Assembly: GCF_902713425.1 (NCBI RefSeq)
Contig: NC_081201.1
Location: 14,029,362-14,093,361 of the forward strand
Direction: 5' to 3'
Length of the DNA stretch: 64,000 bases
Origin: Acipenser ruthenus
Taxonomy: Eukaryota; Chordata; Actinopteri; Acipenseriformes; Acipenseridae
A program made the position numbers and the translations under genes. Under the pieces are notes generated by a model, which ran no database searches, was not told the origin of the DNA, and saw only the letters and a program-made list of their open reading frames with translations. Positions 1-11,987 of the stretch are shown here, piece after piece (position 1 is the first letter of the stretch; each line of letters opens with the position of its first letter).

Positions 1-756
1 TGTTGTTATTTATTTATTTTTCTAAATTTTTTTCTGACGATGTACCGGCCTTTAAATATGTTTTAACACCCCGATGAACTTTTAAGCTTCTTTCTAGTCC
101 AGTGAATTTTAAGTAGTGCTCTTATAATGCAAACACATAATTAATCATCGCAATCATTACTCATTTTATATGACTAGTTTGGCGAGGGTGAAGTCTTTAT
201 TTTATGAAACAGTCAGTGTAGTTACAACCCCCAAGCAGCGAAGGTAAAGCGATCATCACTGTCGTTTTTGGAATGTATAGGTAAAAAAAAAAAATAGTTG
301 TGTTTATTTTGTCATTATCATTTTTCCATGATTAACTTATGAAACTGAGGTGGTTTAATGACTAATTACAACATTAAAGGCAAACGAACCGCTCAAAAAG
401 TAAACCCGACAACCAGAAACCTTAACTATCCGTTCTGGTGTATTTAGAAGAATTTGACATTTCCATTTGAAGTAAGTGGGTTACTTCAGGCTTGATATTC
501 AGACAGTGTGTGTTTGACTGGTAGTGGTTGAGTTGGGGGTTTTGTCGAGTTCAGGTCTGTGTGGTTTGCAAGGAGCCTGGCAGCGGACCACATTAAAGAA
601 GTAAAATGCATATTTATGAGTATAAATCAGAACACGGCCAAATAGCCAATCAAATTGACTGGTCAGCCGAAAAGCTTGAGCTGCAACCCTCTGAACTGCA
701 CATTGGTTATGATGTGCTGACAACTCACGCAGCTGAACTCTCGCCAACATTGATAG
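1..756. other. AT-rich non-coding stretch, no gene seen
   Basis: Only short open frames with no recognisable motif are present. The stretch runs straight into the 41-bp minisatellite. It may be host intergenic or intronic DNA, or unrecognised old repeat. Confidence 0.5.
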
Positions 757-1278
757 CTATGAGAAACTGCACCCCCTCAGAAAAGGTGTTTTCATAGCTA
801 TGAGAAACTGCACCCCCTCAGAAAAGGTGTTTTCATAGCTATGAGAAACTGCACCCCCTCAGAAAAGGTGTTTTCATAGCTATGAGAAACTGCACCCCCT
901 CAGAAAAGGTGTTTTCATAGCTATGAGATACTGCACCCCCTCAGAAAAGGTGTTTTCATAGCTATGAGATAATGCACCCCTCAGAAAAGGTGTTTTCATA
1001 GCTATGAGAAACTGCACCCCCTCAGAAAAGGTGTTTTCATAGCTATGAGATACTGCACCCCCTCAGAAAAGGTGTTTTCATAGCTATGAGAAACTGCACC
1101 CCCTCAGAAAAGGTGTTTTCATAGCTATGAGATACTGCACCCCCTCAGAAAAGGTGTTTTCATAGCTATGAGAAACTGCACCCCCTCAGAAAAGGTGTTT
1201 TCATAGCTATGAGATACTGCACCCCCTCAGAAAAGGTGTTTTCATAGCTATGAGATACTGCACCCCCTCAGAAAAGGT
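757..1278. repeat. 41-bp minisatellite, about 13 copies
   Basis: A unit of 41 bp containing ATGAGAAACTGCACCCC, CTCAGAAAAGG and TGTTTTCATAGCT repeats head to tail about 13 times. Copies differ mainly at one site (GAGAAACTG or GAGATACTG), so the array is young or homogenised. The same 17-bp word lies once in inverted orientation at 2454-2470, and a 13-bp part of it again at 2348-2360. This suggests the unit derives from the end of a transposon. Confidence 0.95.
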
Positions 1279-2470
1279 TTAAAACACCTTTTATTTTTTT
1301 GAAGAATGCTGTAAATAAATTAACAATTGATACACATTCCAGCAAACAAATATTAAAATATCAAATTCAACAGAAAATAGATATAACCTGTATTCACAAA
1401 AGTAAAAATCTGTGCACAATACAACAATCTACAATGACATAGTTTAAGGCACGCAGGAGCTGCAATACCTATTGTTTACAATAGTTATTTATACATCCAA
1501 TGGTTTCAAATGCACATGTATGTATTTTAATAACATTTTACCTGACGTTGCAATATATTCATATAGTGTTACTCTGAGGTTGGATAAACCGCAGTTAAAC
1601 CTACTGCTGGATGGACTGACTGCAACATGAGTTAAATTAAGCTACTGCTGGCACGCTGAAATTGAAAAAAACCCTTTTTGTCCGGTCTTTTTGAAGACTC
1701 ATTTCCAGATTTAAAACTCAATTAAAACCGGTTTAAATAGAATGTTGCAATGCACCATCAAGTGGACAAAAATCTGCCACGCTGCAATTAACCTACTTTT
1801 TTTTCATCGTCTCTCCTGTCTCCATTCCCCCTGTCTCTGTGGAATACAAATACAGTAAATAGAGGCAGAGGTGCTTTTTTATTTTCTTTTTTTAAATGTA
1901 ATCGCTGGCAGCACTAGTAAACCTGATGCTTTATTCTAATCATACTGAATAGCAAATGATATACATGTATATTAGTACTACTGTCTTACGTACCTAGTTT
2001 GCTTTTAACTATTGTCCTCTTTTTTAAAGTATTAATTTGTTTTGTCAAACATGCAGTTTGCGTTAGTCCATTGTAAAAAAAAGTAAACAAACACGGAGAA
2101 TGATTACTCAACCATTAAATAACAATAACAACCCCCCTCCCCCCAAAAAAAGGCGTAAAAATCCAGTCACACGTGAACTTTAGTTGTCTGCCATGGAGAT
2201 CACGTGAATTGTTCGCATTACTAATAGTGTGAAAAAACAGGAAGTGGAACAACCTATTTGTTAATAAAACAACATATTTTATTAAACGTAAACAGCTAAA
2301 TGTGAATATCAATATAATATAAAGTCGGGGTGCACAATTGCACAGGCTGCAGTTTCTCATAGGTATAGCTATGCTAAAGTGAATCCCCTGTACGTCACAT
2401 AACGTGCGCTTGCGTGGTAAAGACAGCGGTGCTGAAGGCCCGCACTGTCTCATGGGGTGCAGTTTCTCAT
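759..2470. mobile_element. Putative short non-autonomous DNA transposon with amplified left end
   Basis: A 17-bp word (ATGAGAAACTGCACCCC) at the left edge is matched by its exact reverse complement at 2454-2470, as expected of terminal inverted repeats. The left end is expanded into the minisatellite. The interior is AT-rich and non-coding. No clear target-site duplication was established and the superfamily is unknown. The alternative is chance plus dispersal of the minisatellite word. Confidence 0.4.
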
Positions 2471-3838
2471 GCTACACCGTATTCCAATCAAAATGACTAC
2501 TTTCAAGATTAAATATTTCCTTCTGATATATTCCCAGTTGCATTTGTGGAACAAAACAAAGGATTGTTGTCTCCGGGTACATAAGCAACTAGGAAAAATA
2601 AGCAACTAGGCTTTCACTGAGTTTGCATCTTGACAAATCCACTATCATAGCAATCTCTGTCTCCTAGTCAGTCTACAAACAAAGGCTTGAAATAAAAAAA
2701 ATTAAAAACACGTGTGCTAGGAGGAGGAGGCGGCATATCTTGTTTGCTGCATTTACAAAAATAATAGAATATCTTACGTTATATAAAAAAAGACATGTAT
2801 TGTAATGCATGGGTCACATTGACCAACGTGGCAGTTCTAGGTAGAACTGTTTATAACTTTATAATTTTTGCAATTCTGGCGATCAAACGCCGTCAGGATA
2901 TTTAATTCATATACTTAGGAAAAGTCAAGAATGGATACACACATACGACTTACAACGGAAGAGTAATTAACATTTTATGTGCAAAATGGGTCACAATGAC
3001 CCGCATGGTGGTTCTAGTTTTCATAAATTGGTGTTTTTCTTGCACAATGGCAATGCCTTCCCCCTCCCCCGATATAACGATTCACAGCTGTAGCACTTTT
3101 CATGTATTGTATTTGATGCCATGGGCTGGGAGAATTGGATGTAATTCTATTTATAAATTCACTGTTTGGCAACAGCAGTTTAAAAAAAAAAAAGTTATTT
3201 TCCTAATGTTTTTGTAAAGTTATTTTTCATTAGAGAAAAAAATCCAAGGGAGTACTGTTTTAATACCGTTGATTTTTTTTTTTATAAATGGTTTTCAGCA
3301 TCTGTAAACAGCTTGTTCGGTGGTAACAACGCACTGGATTGTGAAGTAAACTGCAGCTACGTTCCAGCATGAATGTGACAACCTCAACCTTGACCTCTGT
3401 ACACCAGAAGCAGTTTAATGTATTATTTACGTGACTTTAAAGCAACATTGTCTGGGTTGATGATTATATATGATAAGGGTATTGGTTTGGTTCTCAAACA
3501 AACAGAAAAAAATCATTTTTGCCCCGCCCGCCCCTAGTGTAAAACCAAAAGTTCTCCGACAGCATGGAGACAATCCGTGTTCTCCGCAGCAGACAGATTC
3601 CTGGGGTCCCTGTTCATGACGAGAAAGTTTATCTGAGTGCATCCTTTCCATATGTTTGATTGCTCTCGCAGCAGTATGGGGAAATGGCCTGAATGGCTTT
3701 GCCCTGCTATATGTCCACAGAGACATGACCTAGGAGGAAGTGTTACAGCATTTCGATAGATCAGGCCATAGGAGGATTGGCAAACTCTATTTAAAGTAAA
3801 TCCTTCTAAATCAGTGTTTTTAATCGTGGCATCATACA
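2471..3838. other. Non-coding AT-rich stretch, nothing recognised
   Basis: Contains poly-A and poly-T runs and short random frames. No repeat family, RNA gene or conserved protein motif was recognised. Confidence 0.5.
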
Positions 3839-5215
3839 GTCTCAGCAGTCCGATCAGTCTTAGCACTAGTATCAGCAATCTTACCAGTTCCAGCAGTGTC
3901 AGCATTAGTGTTACCAGTCCCAGCAGTGTCAGCACCAGTCTTACCAGTCCCAGCAGTGTCAGCACCAGTCTTACCAGTTCCAGCAGTGTCAGCACTAGTG
4001 TTACCAGTCCCAGCAGAAGCAGCACCAGTCTTACCAGTCCCAGCAGTGTCAGCACCAGTCTTACCAGTCCCAGCAGTGTCAGCACCAGTCTTACCAGTCC
4101 CAGCAGTAGCAGCACCAGTCTTACCAGTCCCAGCAGTGTCAGTACCAGTCTTACCAGTCCCAGCAGTGTCAGCACCAGTCTTACCAGTTCCAGCAGTGTC
4201 AGCACTAGTGTTACCAGTCCCAGCAGTAGCAGCACTAGTCCCAGCAGTGTCAGCACCAGTCCCAGCAGTGTCAGCATCAGTCTTACCAGTCCTAGCAGTG
4301 TCAGCACCAGTCTTACCAGTCCCAGCAGTGTCAGCACCAGTCTTACCAGTTCCAGCAGTGTCAGTACCAGTCTTACCAGTCCCAGCAGTGTCAGCACCAG
4401 TCTTACCAGTTCCAGCAGTGTCAGCACTAGTGTTACCAGTCCCAGCAGTAGCAGCACTAGTCCCAGCAGTGTCAGCACCAGTCCCAGCAGTGTCAGCATC
4501 AGTCTTACCAGTCCCAGCAGTGTCAGCACCAGTCTTACCAGTCCCAGCAGTAGCAGCACCAGTCTTACCAGTCCCAGCAGTAGCAGCACCAGTCTTACCA
4601 GTCCCAGCAGTGTCAGCACCAGTCCCAGCAGTGTCAGCATCAGTCTTACCAGTCCCAGCAGTGTCAGCACCAGTCTTACCAGTCCCAGCAGTAGCAGCAC
4701 CAGTCTTACCAGTCCCAGCAGTGTCAGCACCAGTCTTACCAGTTCCAGCAGTGTCAGCACTAGTGTTACCAGTCCCAGCAGTAGCAGCACTAGTCCCAGC
4801 AGTGTCAGCACCAGTCCCAGCAGTGTCAGCATCAGTCTTACCAGTCCCAGCAGTGTCAGCACCAGTCTTACCAGTCCCAGCAGTAGCAGCCCCACTCTTA
4901 CCAGTCCCAGCAGTGTTAGCACCAGTCTCACCAGTCCCTGCAGTAGCAGCACCAGTCTTACCAGTCCCAGCAGTGTCAGCACCAGTCTTACCAGTCCCAG
5001 CAGTGTCAGCACCAGTCTTACCAGTTCCAGCAGTGTCAGCACTAGTGTTACCAGTCCCAGCAGTAGCAGCACTAGTCCCAGCAGTGTCAGCACCAGTCCC
5101 AGCAGTGTCAGCAGTAGCAGCACCAGTCTTACCAGTCCCAGCAGTGTCAGCTCCAGTCTTACCAGTTCCAACTGTAGCATCAGTGCCACCAGTCTCAGCA
5201 TTAACTTCAGTAGCA
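3839..5215 (+). repeat. 30-bp minisatellite open in several reading frames
   Basis: The unit AGTCTTACCAGTCCCAGCAG plus TGTCAGCACC (30 bp, sometimes a 15-bp half unit) repeats over about 1.3 kb. The unit length is a multiple of three and lacks stops, so long frames of 500 and 448 residues on the plus strand and 555 on the minus strand exist. The plus frames would read as Ser/Thr-rich decapeptides (STSLTSPSSV) or Ala/Val/Pro-rich ones. A mucin-like exon is possible: there is an AG at 3838 and a GGTAGA donor-like string near 5246. However, no signal peptide, flanking exon or other domain is seen. The open frames are best explained by the repeat itself. Confidence 0.9.
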
Positions 5216-5245
5216 GTGAACCAAATGTGTGTCTCTCAATGAAGG

Positions 5246-6092
5246 TAGAAACCCATCTACTTATTTATATTTATAAATTCTGTTCCTCTTGTCCTTTTAA
5301 TATCACATATTTCTAACAGTGTTAAGAGAGTCATTTTAGGTTGGTGTTGTTTTTGCTGGGAGATTTGTTCTAAAAAATATGTGTCATGAAATGTCAAACA
5401 TCATCCAAGACAGTGACCCAGGAGAGGGGCGGACCTCAGACTCCGGAAAATAGTGCAAGTTAGTTCTGTTCAGCTATCTCTAGTTTTGTTCTGTGCATTT
5501 TATTTGTACTTGTAAATTTGTGCTATAAAAGTCTGTTTAATACACTTTTATATGCTGTGGTTTCTGCAGTTTATTTGAGACCATTTTTAAATGTGTAGGA
5601 TCTTTATCTATACGTATAGCTCCGCTGTGACCAAACGTTATTTCAATTAGAATGTTGGTAGCCATGGTTTTGTTGCATGTTGAATATGATAGAGGGGTTT
5701 CTCTAAATGAGACATTTCTCTTTTTTTTTTTTAAAGCATAAAGGTCGATTTCACCCATTCACTGCTTTAATGGAAACATAAAGATTGAAAAAACCTGGTA
5801 AATTCTTTAATCAAAGTTAATCAAACAAAACGAGTGCGATATTACATGTATGGAATGAAAATGTATCTTGCGACAAAGCTGTTATCACAATTTGGAATGG
5901 TAACGTAAGCCTATAGAAAATGTACATTTCATAGTTTTGGTTTCAATATGGTCCATATTCATAAAGCATTTTCAACCAAAATCAAAAATAAGCATTTGAA
6001 CTGCCTATAGGGACTGTTAAATTAGCACATGAAAGATGTATCTGACACTACTTATTTGTGTTATTTTCCAATAAGAAAAAAAGGTAAATGCT
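5246..6092. other. Non-coding stretch, nothing recognised
   Basis: AT-rich sequence between the minisatellite and a short TIR element. Open frames are short and match nothing I know. Confidence 0.5.
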
Positions 6093-6093
6093 T

Positions 6094-6520
6094 GTGACAC
6101 GGATGGCAGTAGTGGTGACATCAGGCCAGAAGCAGGAAGAATAACAGAGAGGGGCAAAAGACGCGGTGTGTAAATAACAAAAACACAAAAACACCCTGCT
6201 CACAGAGCCAGGCTGGGCAGTTGCTGTCACTGTTCCTAGAATGTTTTAGTTTCATTTTTAATCCACTCGCTCTCCCGTACTCTCCTCTGTACTCCCACCC
6301 TGAGCAGGGAGAACTGCAGGCTTTTATATTAGTGACCGAAGGATTAACTAGCTATCGATTATCTGATAATCCCTTGGTCACATTCTGCATGGGTTTTTAA
6401 TGTGGATGGGGCTTCCCATCCACGCTGCAACACAAATAAAAAAAAACCATACGGCTACGCCATCAATACATTTACAAATAAATAAATCATAAAACACAAA
6501 TACAAAATAATACAAATGAG
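6094..6520. mobile_element. Short TIR element, copy 1 (diverged)
   Basis: Shares an ordered series of blocks with the better copy at 15184-15676: CATCAGGCCAGAA-CAGGAA near the left end, CTGCTCACAGAGC in the middle, TCCACTCGCTCTC and a GTGGATG-GGCTTCCC block, then an ATAAATCATAA tail. It starts with TGTGACACGG, a diverged form of the other copy's TGTGACAGGGC end. The right terminus is poorly preserved. It has no coding capacity, so it is a non-autonomous DNA element. Confidence 0.6.
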
Positions 6521-6729
6521 ACACAGAGGCAGAGGGGGAGATCCCGTTCTAAAAATAAATAAACAAATACCTGTTACAGTGCTTTATAAATATGACCCTA
6601 CAGTATGTTTTCTCCAGATCTTTTGGAAAACCTGTGAGCCACGGACATTTTGTATTCTACTGAAAAAGGCAAATGTTTTATTTTTATTTTTTATTCACTG
6701 TTTTTTTACCATTGATTCAGGCAAGTTGC

Positions 6730-7008
6730 TTATATATCGACCTGAAAAAAGAAACATCCCACCGATCTGTTCTCATTAGTTCCCGACCAGATAGATGGTC
6801 CCAATTTCCACATATTTTCATAATCGCTATAATTGTCATTAAAATCAATTCCACACTCCTGCAGCAAAAACACACCCACATCCAAACTTTGCAGATATGA
6901 TAGAACAGACACACACCTCACATCCCTTTTGATACTTCTAACATTGATAGATGCAAAAGACAGAGCCATCAATATCAGGAAAATTATTATTTTTTTGCCA
7001 TCCATCAT
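6730..7008 (-). pseudogene. K1 ORF2 start: AP endonuclease N-terminus
   Basis: The frame begins MMDGKKIIIFLILMALSFAS and contains NVRSI, a LQECGIDFND block and SIWSGTNENRS. These correspond to NVRSI, LQECGISSS and SFWSGSN in the intact endonuclease at 56.6 kb. It starts 44 bases below the ORF1 remnant, the normal order for this clade, and is truncated before the GDFN motif. Confidence 0.75.
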
Positions 7009-7705
7009 TTTTATTTAACAGGGCTTCTTCATGCTTAACGTATTTGCCAGATTATCCACCAGCTCCTTCTCTAAAAAGTCTCCCATATTCTGGTCTTTCT
7101 CTGTAAAAGTTCATACCAATTGGGGGAAAGGGGGATTGGAGACACAGCCCCACCACATCCCCACCTGCCCCTCCCAATCCAGAAGCACCAGGAGAAGAAA
7201 ACAGAGAAATCTCCACCTCCCGACTCGTCCCTCCAGAATCAGAAAATAAATTGTTAATATGCTCCTTTTCCTCTCCACCTCTTTCACCCTTCTTTTTTCC
7301 CTTTCCCTGCAATGTTCCATTTCTCGTCTGGTTTCCTTGTTTCTTTAGCCTTCTCCACCTCCATCTCTCCTTCTCCTCTTCACGTCCATCCTCTGTGTCT
7401 CTCTCCTTTCCTCTTTTTACACCCTTTCCACATATCTGCTTATCCACCACATTCGCATGCCCCGCCTCCTCATTTGGCACCCTGGCACTGCTAGACCCCT
7501 CCCCTTAGTCAATTAGCTCTCCTCCAATCCTAGCCACTGGCGGCAAATTCAAATCTTCATCACTAACTGCTTCTGACTCAGAAGACTTTGGTGTTTTACA
7601 ATCTCTGCCAAAATGTCCTGCCGGAAGACAGTTTGTTCAGAAAACATTTGGGCACACTGCTGCAACATGTCCCTTCTGCCCACGCCTTCTGCATGTCCAT
7701 AGCAG

Positions 7706-8202
7706 TGTAACGATCAGGGAATCAACAATAATATAATCGTCAGCAAAATCCAAAGGAGTAAGCTCAGGACACAGAATTTTCAATAAACAAACAAGCAGGT
7801 GTATTGTACCAGACAAACACAGGCATGAACACCAATATATTGCAGAAACTTATAAATTCCATCACCAGCAGCCAGCACAAAATAGAACTAATTCATGTTT
7901 TTCTTCTTCCTTATGTGACTGAATAACAGCAAACTCAGTTCTACCTAAAGAAACAACACATAATATATAGATTATATGCAAGGAAAGTTCATTACAGTCA
8001 GCACTCGCATATCCAACCCTCTCACATTTTGACTTCTGATTTATTGCATTTTAGCCCGTTCCAAACCTTATTCTTTTTTGTGTTCCCTGAAAAACAGACA
8101 ATATCAAAAATCCATATGTGAAAGGACTGTGTTTTACAATAAGTAGGCATTTAAATGTACTGCATTAGTTTTGTTGGTGCAGTACTATATTGTTAACAGT
8201 AG

Positions 8203-8281
<79 letters not shown>

Positions 8282-8850
8282 TTAATACAAGGGCTGTAAA
8301 ATGTGACTGACGTGTATCTGGGTAACGGATATCCCAGTGCTGACTGTAGTAGATAGTCCTAGTTGCATTGAGTCATCTCCAAAGAATGTCCCAATTTAAA
8401 CAACCAAAAAAAAACCAGTCCATAAATTAAAATAATAGTCCACACATGGTAATGTTTTAGGCAGATCTTACCCAGAGGATGAAATGTGGCATGACTCAGA
8501 TACTTCCTCAGTGAATTGCCCCCCAAAAATAAAAATCCATAACAAAATATATTCCTCAGGAAAGCGTAATCAATTATCTGGATCAGGTTTTATTCAAGTT
8601 TTAGTAATTAAAGTTATGTTTTTAAAAGATGAACAGAGAGGCCAGGAACCCCAGCCTGTGTTTGTTTGAACGGTAGCCCGTTTACACAGCTTTAACAAGG
8701 TGAAGACTGGAACAAACAAGCGCTTCCCCCTAACCACCACACCTGCTGAATGTGGAAAAGTGACAACAACCAAATGGCTGCTCTTAAAGGAACATTTATT
8801 GTTTTATCTTCTACTTGTTTCTCTTTAAATAAGTTAAATGCATGTGACGG
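7706..8850. other. Non-coding insertion splitting K1 ORF1
   Basis: ORF1 homology stops at GYLYYC near 8860 and resumes at the Cys/His knuckle near 7695, so about 1.1 kb here is foreign. It holds a (TA)n tract and no coding motif. I could not find a convincing terminal inverted repeat. It may be a non-autonomous DNA element or more than one insertion. Confidence 0.45.
8205..8279. repeat. (TA)n microsatellite
   Basis: A pure run of TA dinucleotides about 75 bp long. Confidence 0.98.
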
Positions 8851-9310
8851 TTTACAGTAGTACAAATATCCCTTTACTCCACCACTGAAAAAGGAAGCGG
8901 GGGGGGGGGGGGGTACTCAAATCCTCCTGCCTGTGTTCTAAATCGAATGGCATATTTTCTGTTCCCATTCCACATTCCATCATAGTCTATATCTTTTGTT
9001 CCAACATTCAATACATCACAGTATACATCACTGTGTTTGCTTAAAAAAAGTTCTTACCCTACTTATAAATAGTGTAGCTGTATCCTTGTATTCCAGGCAC
9101 TTATTCCAGGCTTCTTGACATAGATAGTCTCCCATAAAAGTCACTTTGAAAGTATTCCGTAGAGGAAAGTCCCAAAAGCTATATATCTGCTCCACCGTAA
9201 GGACAAAAAACCCCAAATTATTTATTTTGCTAACATCCTTCTTCCCATGCTGAACTGCACCCCATTTTTTTCTTTCCCAACCAAAAGAATGGTATTCAAA
9301 AGTCATGCAA

Positions 9311-9345
9311 CACACTTGATCACTGCCGAGAGGCAGAGAAGCGAT
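9311..9345 (-). pseudogene. RNU2: U2 snRNA 5' fragment
   Basis: Minus strand reads ATCGCTTCTC, then a diverged GCC-CTCGGC block, then GATCAAGTGT. Vertebrate U2 begins ATCGCTTCTCGGCC...AAGATCAAGTGTAGTATCTG. Homology stops exactly where U2 should read GUAGUA, and LINE K1 begins there. The rest of U2 is not found next to this copy. Confidence 0.75.
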
Positions 9346-9480
9346 ACCCACAATGGTTTTGCCCAAATGCCCCCGTGTATGCCTGCCCGCCAGAGTCGCC
9401 AGGATATTCGTAGTTGCTTCTTTGAGGGAGGGAAAAGAGATTAAAAAAAAGGTGCCAGGCGCAAATGTGTATAAGTTTGC
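9346..9480 (-). other. Diverged U2 5'-flank remnant
   Basis: Contains the words GCCTGGCACC-TTTTTT and TTTGGGCAAAACCATTGTG, also present upstream of the U2 pieces at 35.8 and, partly, 52.3 and 59.3 kb. In a working unit this region would hold the U2 promoter; I cannot identify a certain PSE. Confidence 0.55.
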
Positions 9481-9659
9481 ACTGTATTTTTTTATTGTGA
9501 AAAAACAAATTACTAGCACAACCCCATCACCCCGGGACCCCTTACCGCGCGACACCTTTACAGCCACAGACCACCACCGCAAGCCCCGTTACAGCGCAGA
9601 GTGCACACAACTTTGTAGCTATACTTGCTGCCTGCCCGAGATGCATTCAGGGTCTGAAG

Positions 9660-9977
9660 TTATTGTGAAGTAGCTGCATGGTTTGTTTCAAGTTATTGTT
9701 ATTATTTATTATTTTTTATTTTTTTACACATTACCTTAACAAGTTGCTCTTCTTCATTAAAGACGTATTTTCCATGCAGAGTTCCAATAAAGGACACTTC
9801 AGAAGCAATTCATGCTCAAAGCACTTTTTAAAAAAAATTATTATTATTACTTGGCATACAGTACCAAAATAAATACAGTCAAAACAAAGTGAAACGACAT
9901 TCTGCTTCCCTCTCTAACAAGCATAGTTCCAGTGTCACAACTGCTCGGTTGGAAAATAAAACTTAAAAAAATACATT

Positions 9978-10043
<66 letters not shown>

Positions 10044-10128
10044 CCTGACTTCTTTTCAAATAAACATGGTTCCTCTTTTTTGTGCTACTTTACGATATGC
10101 TATGGTAAATTAACATTAGGCATTGACA
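9660..10128. other. Non-coding stretch with (AAT)n microsatellite
   Basis: AT-rich sequence; a run of AAT triplets occupies about 9977-10043. No gene is seen. Confidence 0.7.
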
Positions 10129-10130
10129 AA

Positions 10131-10280
10131 CCCCGGTGAAGTTAGGTTGATATTGGACATTGGATATTCGGGTGGATATTCACACAAAACACTAATATTT
10201 CACCCAGTGAAAGATGTTATGCTAAGGAGTAATTTAAACCATGTCTCGTTGATTGTGTGCATAACTAAGCAGGAAAATAA
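10131..10280. repeat. Left terminal inverted repeat of the pogo-like element
   Basis: About 125-150 bp; pairs with 12765-12911. It contains ACTAATATTTCA and GATGTTATGCTAAGGAGT, which recur in inverse at the right end. Confidence 0.85.
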
Positions 10281-10529
10281 GTTGTCAGAATATATGTTGA
10301 AGGCTGCAGATTTGTATTATGGACTTGTGAGGTAAGCATAGAATCAACACGTAAGACAATGCTGGACAGTTAATAGTTAATGTAGAGTAGACAGAAAACA
10401 GGCAGTATCCTCTGTGTTCATAGCCCTTTTCGTGTATTCTTATTAAATAGCAGAAAAGGGGATTTGAAACTGTGTGTAACATCATGATCTTTCAAAATAA
10501 TGAGACATTTATGTTTTTGTTTAAATTTT

Positions 10530-11987
10530 TTTTGCAAGTGCGCAAGTTTGCATATGAGCTTGCAAAAACATACAGTTGCAAGTATCCTCCATCATATTTG
10601 AAGAGGCATCCTAAACTTACCATTAGGAGTCCGCAAGCGGGCAACACGTTTCAACCACACACGTGTCTATGTGCTTCAAAAACCTAGGGGATGTTTTAGG
10701 AAGAAACACGTTTGATGCCAAGGATATCTGGAATGTTGATGAAACTGGGATCACAACAGTCCAAACACCTGACAAAATTGTGGCCAAACGCAGAATTAAA
10801 CAAGTTGGTGCAATGGCATCTGCAGAGCATGGTGTTCTTGTTTCTATGGCATTTGCAGTGAATGCATTAGGCAATATCGACCATTTTTTTGAGAGATGGG
10901 CCCACAGGCTGTATTGGAACAGCAAATGGGTCAGGCTGGATGCAAAAAGACGACTTTATGGTCTTTATCCGACACTTCGCAAAACACACCAGATTTTCTC
11001 CTGAAACAAAGGTCCTGCTAGACAACCATGACTCTCACCTGTCAATCCAGTGCATTGATTTCTGTAAGAACAATGGCATTGTTCTCCTGTCATTTCCCCC
11101 ACACTGTTCCCATGAATTGCAGCCTCTCGATCGTAGTGTTTATGGGACATTAAAGAAGACGGTCTACGATATTCCAGGAATTGTGAAGACTGCTCTTCCC
11201 TTAGCTGGTACACCCAAAAATATTCAGGCAGGCTTCAAGTGTACGGGAATCTGGCTTTTCATCCAGGATATTTTTGAAGAATGTGACTTCGCACCATCTT
11301 TTGTCACTGATCGGCCACTTCCACCTGCTTCACTTTCAGAAGAAAACACCTCTCCTAACACAGGTCACCTCTCCAACCACACCTCAGGTCACCTCTCCAA
11401 CTACACCTCAGGTCAGCTGTCCAACCACACGTCAGGTCACCTCTCCAACCACACGTCAGGTCACCTCTCCAACCACATGTCAGGTCACCTCTCCAACCAC
11501 ACGTCAGGTCCCCTCTCCAACCACACATCAGGTCACCTCTCCAACCACACCTCAGGTCACCTCTCCAACCACACCTCAAGTCACCACTCCAGCCACACGT
11601 CAGGTCACCTCTCCAGAGGCAAGTACATCAGGCTATAATCAAGCTCTCCAAAAGGAGACACAAGAAGTTCCCCAAAGCAGGCCCAAGGCAAGTCAAAACA
11701 GAGGGAGAAAGAGGAAAGTAACAGCAATTCTCACTGACACACCTGTAAAATTAGCCATGGAAGCTGAAAAAAGAAGTCTGTGGGTCAGAAGGCAAACAGA
11801 AAAATTGATTTGGCAGATAAAAAAAGAAAACTGGAAAGAAAAAGGTTGTATAGTGTGCCTTGAAGATTATACTTTATCCCGACCCAAGGAAGTATGGGTT
11901 CAGAGCTGGTCCTGCAAGTTTTGGGCCCACGAAGTTTGCACTGAAGGAGGCAAGTTATGTATATGTCACAATTGTGAATCAGAGTGA
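10530..11987 (+). pseudogene. Pogo/Tigger-like transposase with PHD-like C-terminal finger
   Basis: The order of parts fits DDE_1 transposases: YLKRHPKLTIRSP from the DNA-binding region, IWNVDETGITTVQTP with the first catalytic Asp, then GCIGTANGSGW, VLLDNHDSHLS and PPHCSHELQPLDRSVYG with the later catalytic residues. A linker made of a 24-bp repeat follows, then a finger (CIVCLEDY...SRPKEVWVQSWSCKFWAHEVC...CICHNC) with spacing like a PHD zinc finger. The catalytic part is split between two frames around 10890-11000, and the N-terminal region looks shortened next to YLKRHP. From 10889 to 11638, and again from 11274 to 11987, the reading is open. Confidence 0.8.
11360..11620 (+). repeat. 24-bp repeat inside the transposase linker
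   Basis: The unit CAGGTCACCTCTCCAACCAC plus ACGT repeats about 10-11 times and encodes QVTSPTTR in the transposase frame. Being a multiple of three it keeps the frame, giving a Ser/Thr/Pro-rich spacer between the catalytic core and the zinc finger. Confidence 0.9.

Larger units (their letters stand above)
6715..9310 (-). mobile_element. K1: U2-inserted L1-Tx1 (Keno-like) LINE, 5' portion
   Basis: Minus-strand LINE fragment. It begins directly at a U2 snRNA 5' piece (9311-9345) and carries most of ORF1 and the start of the ORF2 endonuclease, then stops near 6715. ORF1 is interrupted by an inserted non-coding sequence at about 7706-8850. The frames are broken in many places. The U2 junction puts it in the same group as the copies at 27.8-33.0, 33.8-35.8 and 48.5-52.3 kb. 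Confidence 0.8.
7052..9310 (-). pseudogene. K1 ORF1 remnant (nucleic-acid-binding protein of L1-Tx1 LINE)
   Basis: The N-terminal part, from 9310 down to about 8860, carries the block DYDGMWNGNRKYAIRF and ends with GGVKGYLYYC. This parallels the DGVWTGARKWLVRL ... GLVFYNGMPKLC block of the complete ORF1 at 58 kb. After the inserted sequence, Cys/His knuckle remains (CRRRGQKGHVAAVC and GHFGRDC) lie near 7690-7600, followed by an acidic/basic low-complexity tail to 7052. ORF1 proteins of this clade bind element RNA; this copy is dead. Confidence 0.65.

Noticed and set aside
780-1280. CRISPR-like array
   Set aside because: There are no variable spacers; the whole 41-bp unit repeats, and the context is a vertebrate genome.
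3534-5201. 555-residue minus-strand frame rich in Leu-Val-Leu repeats
   Set aside because: It is the antisense reading of the 30-bp minisatellite; no start context, no other domain, and plus frames are equally open.
6000-6540. Promoter or CpG regulatory region
   Set aside because: The segment is a copy of a dispersed short TIR element.
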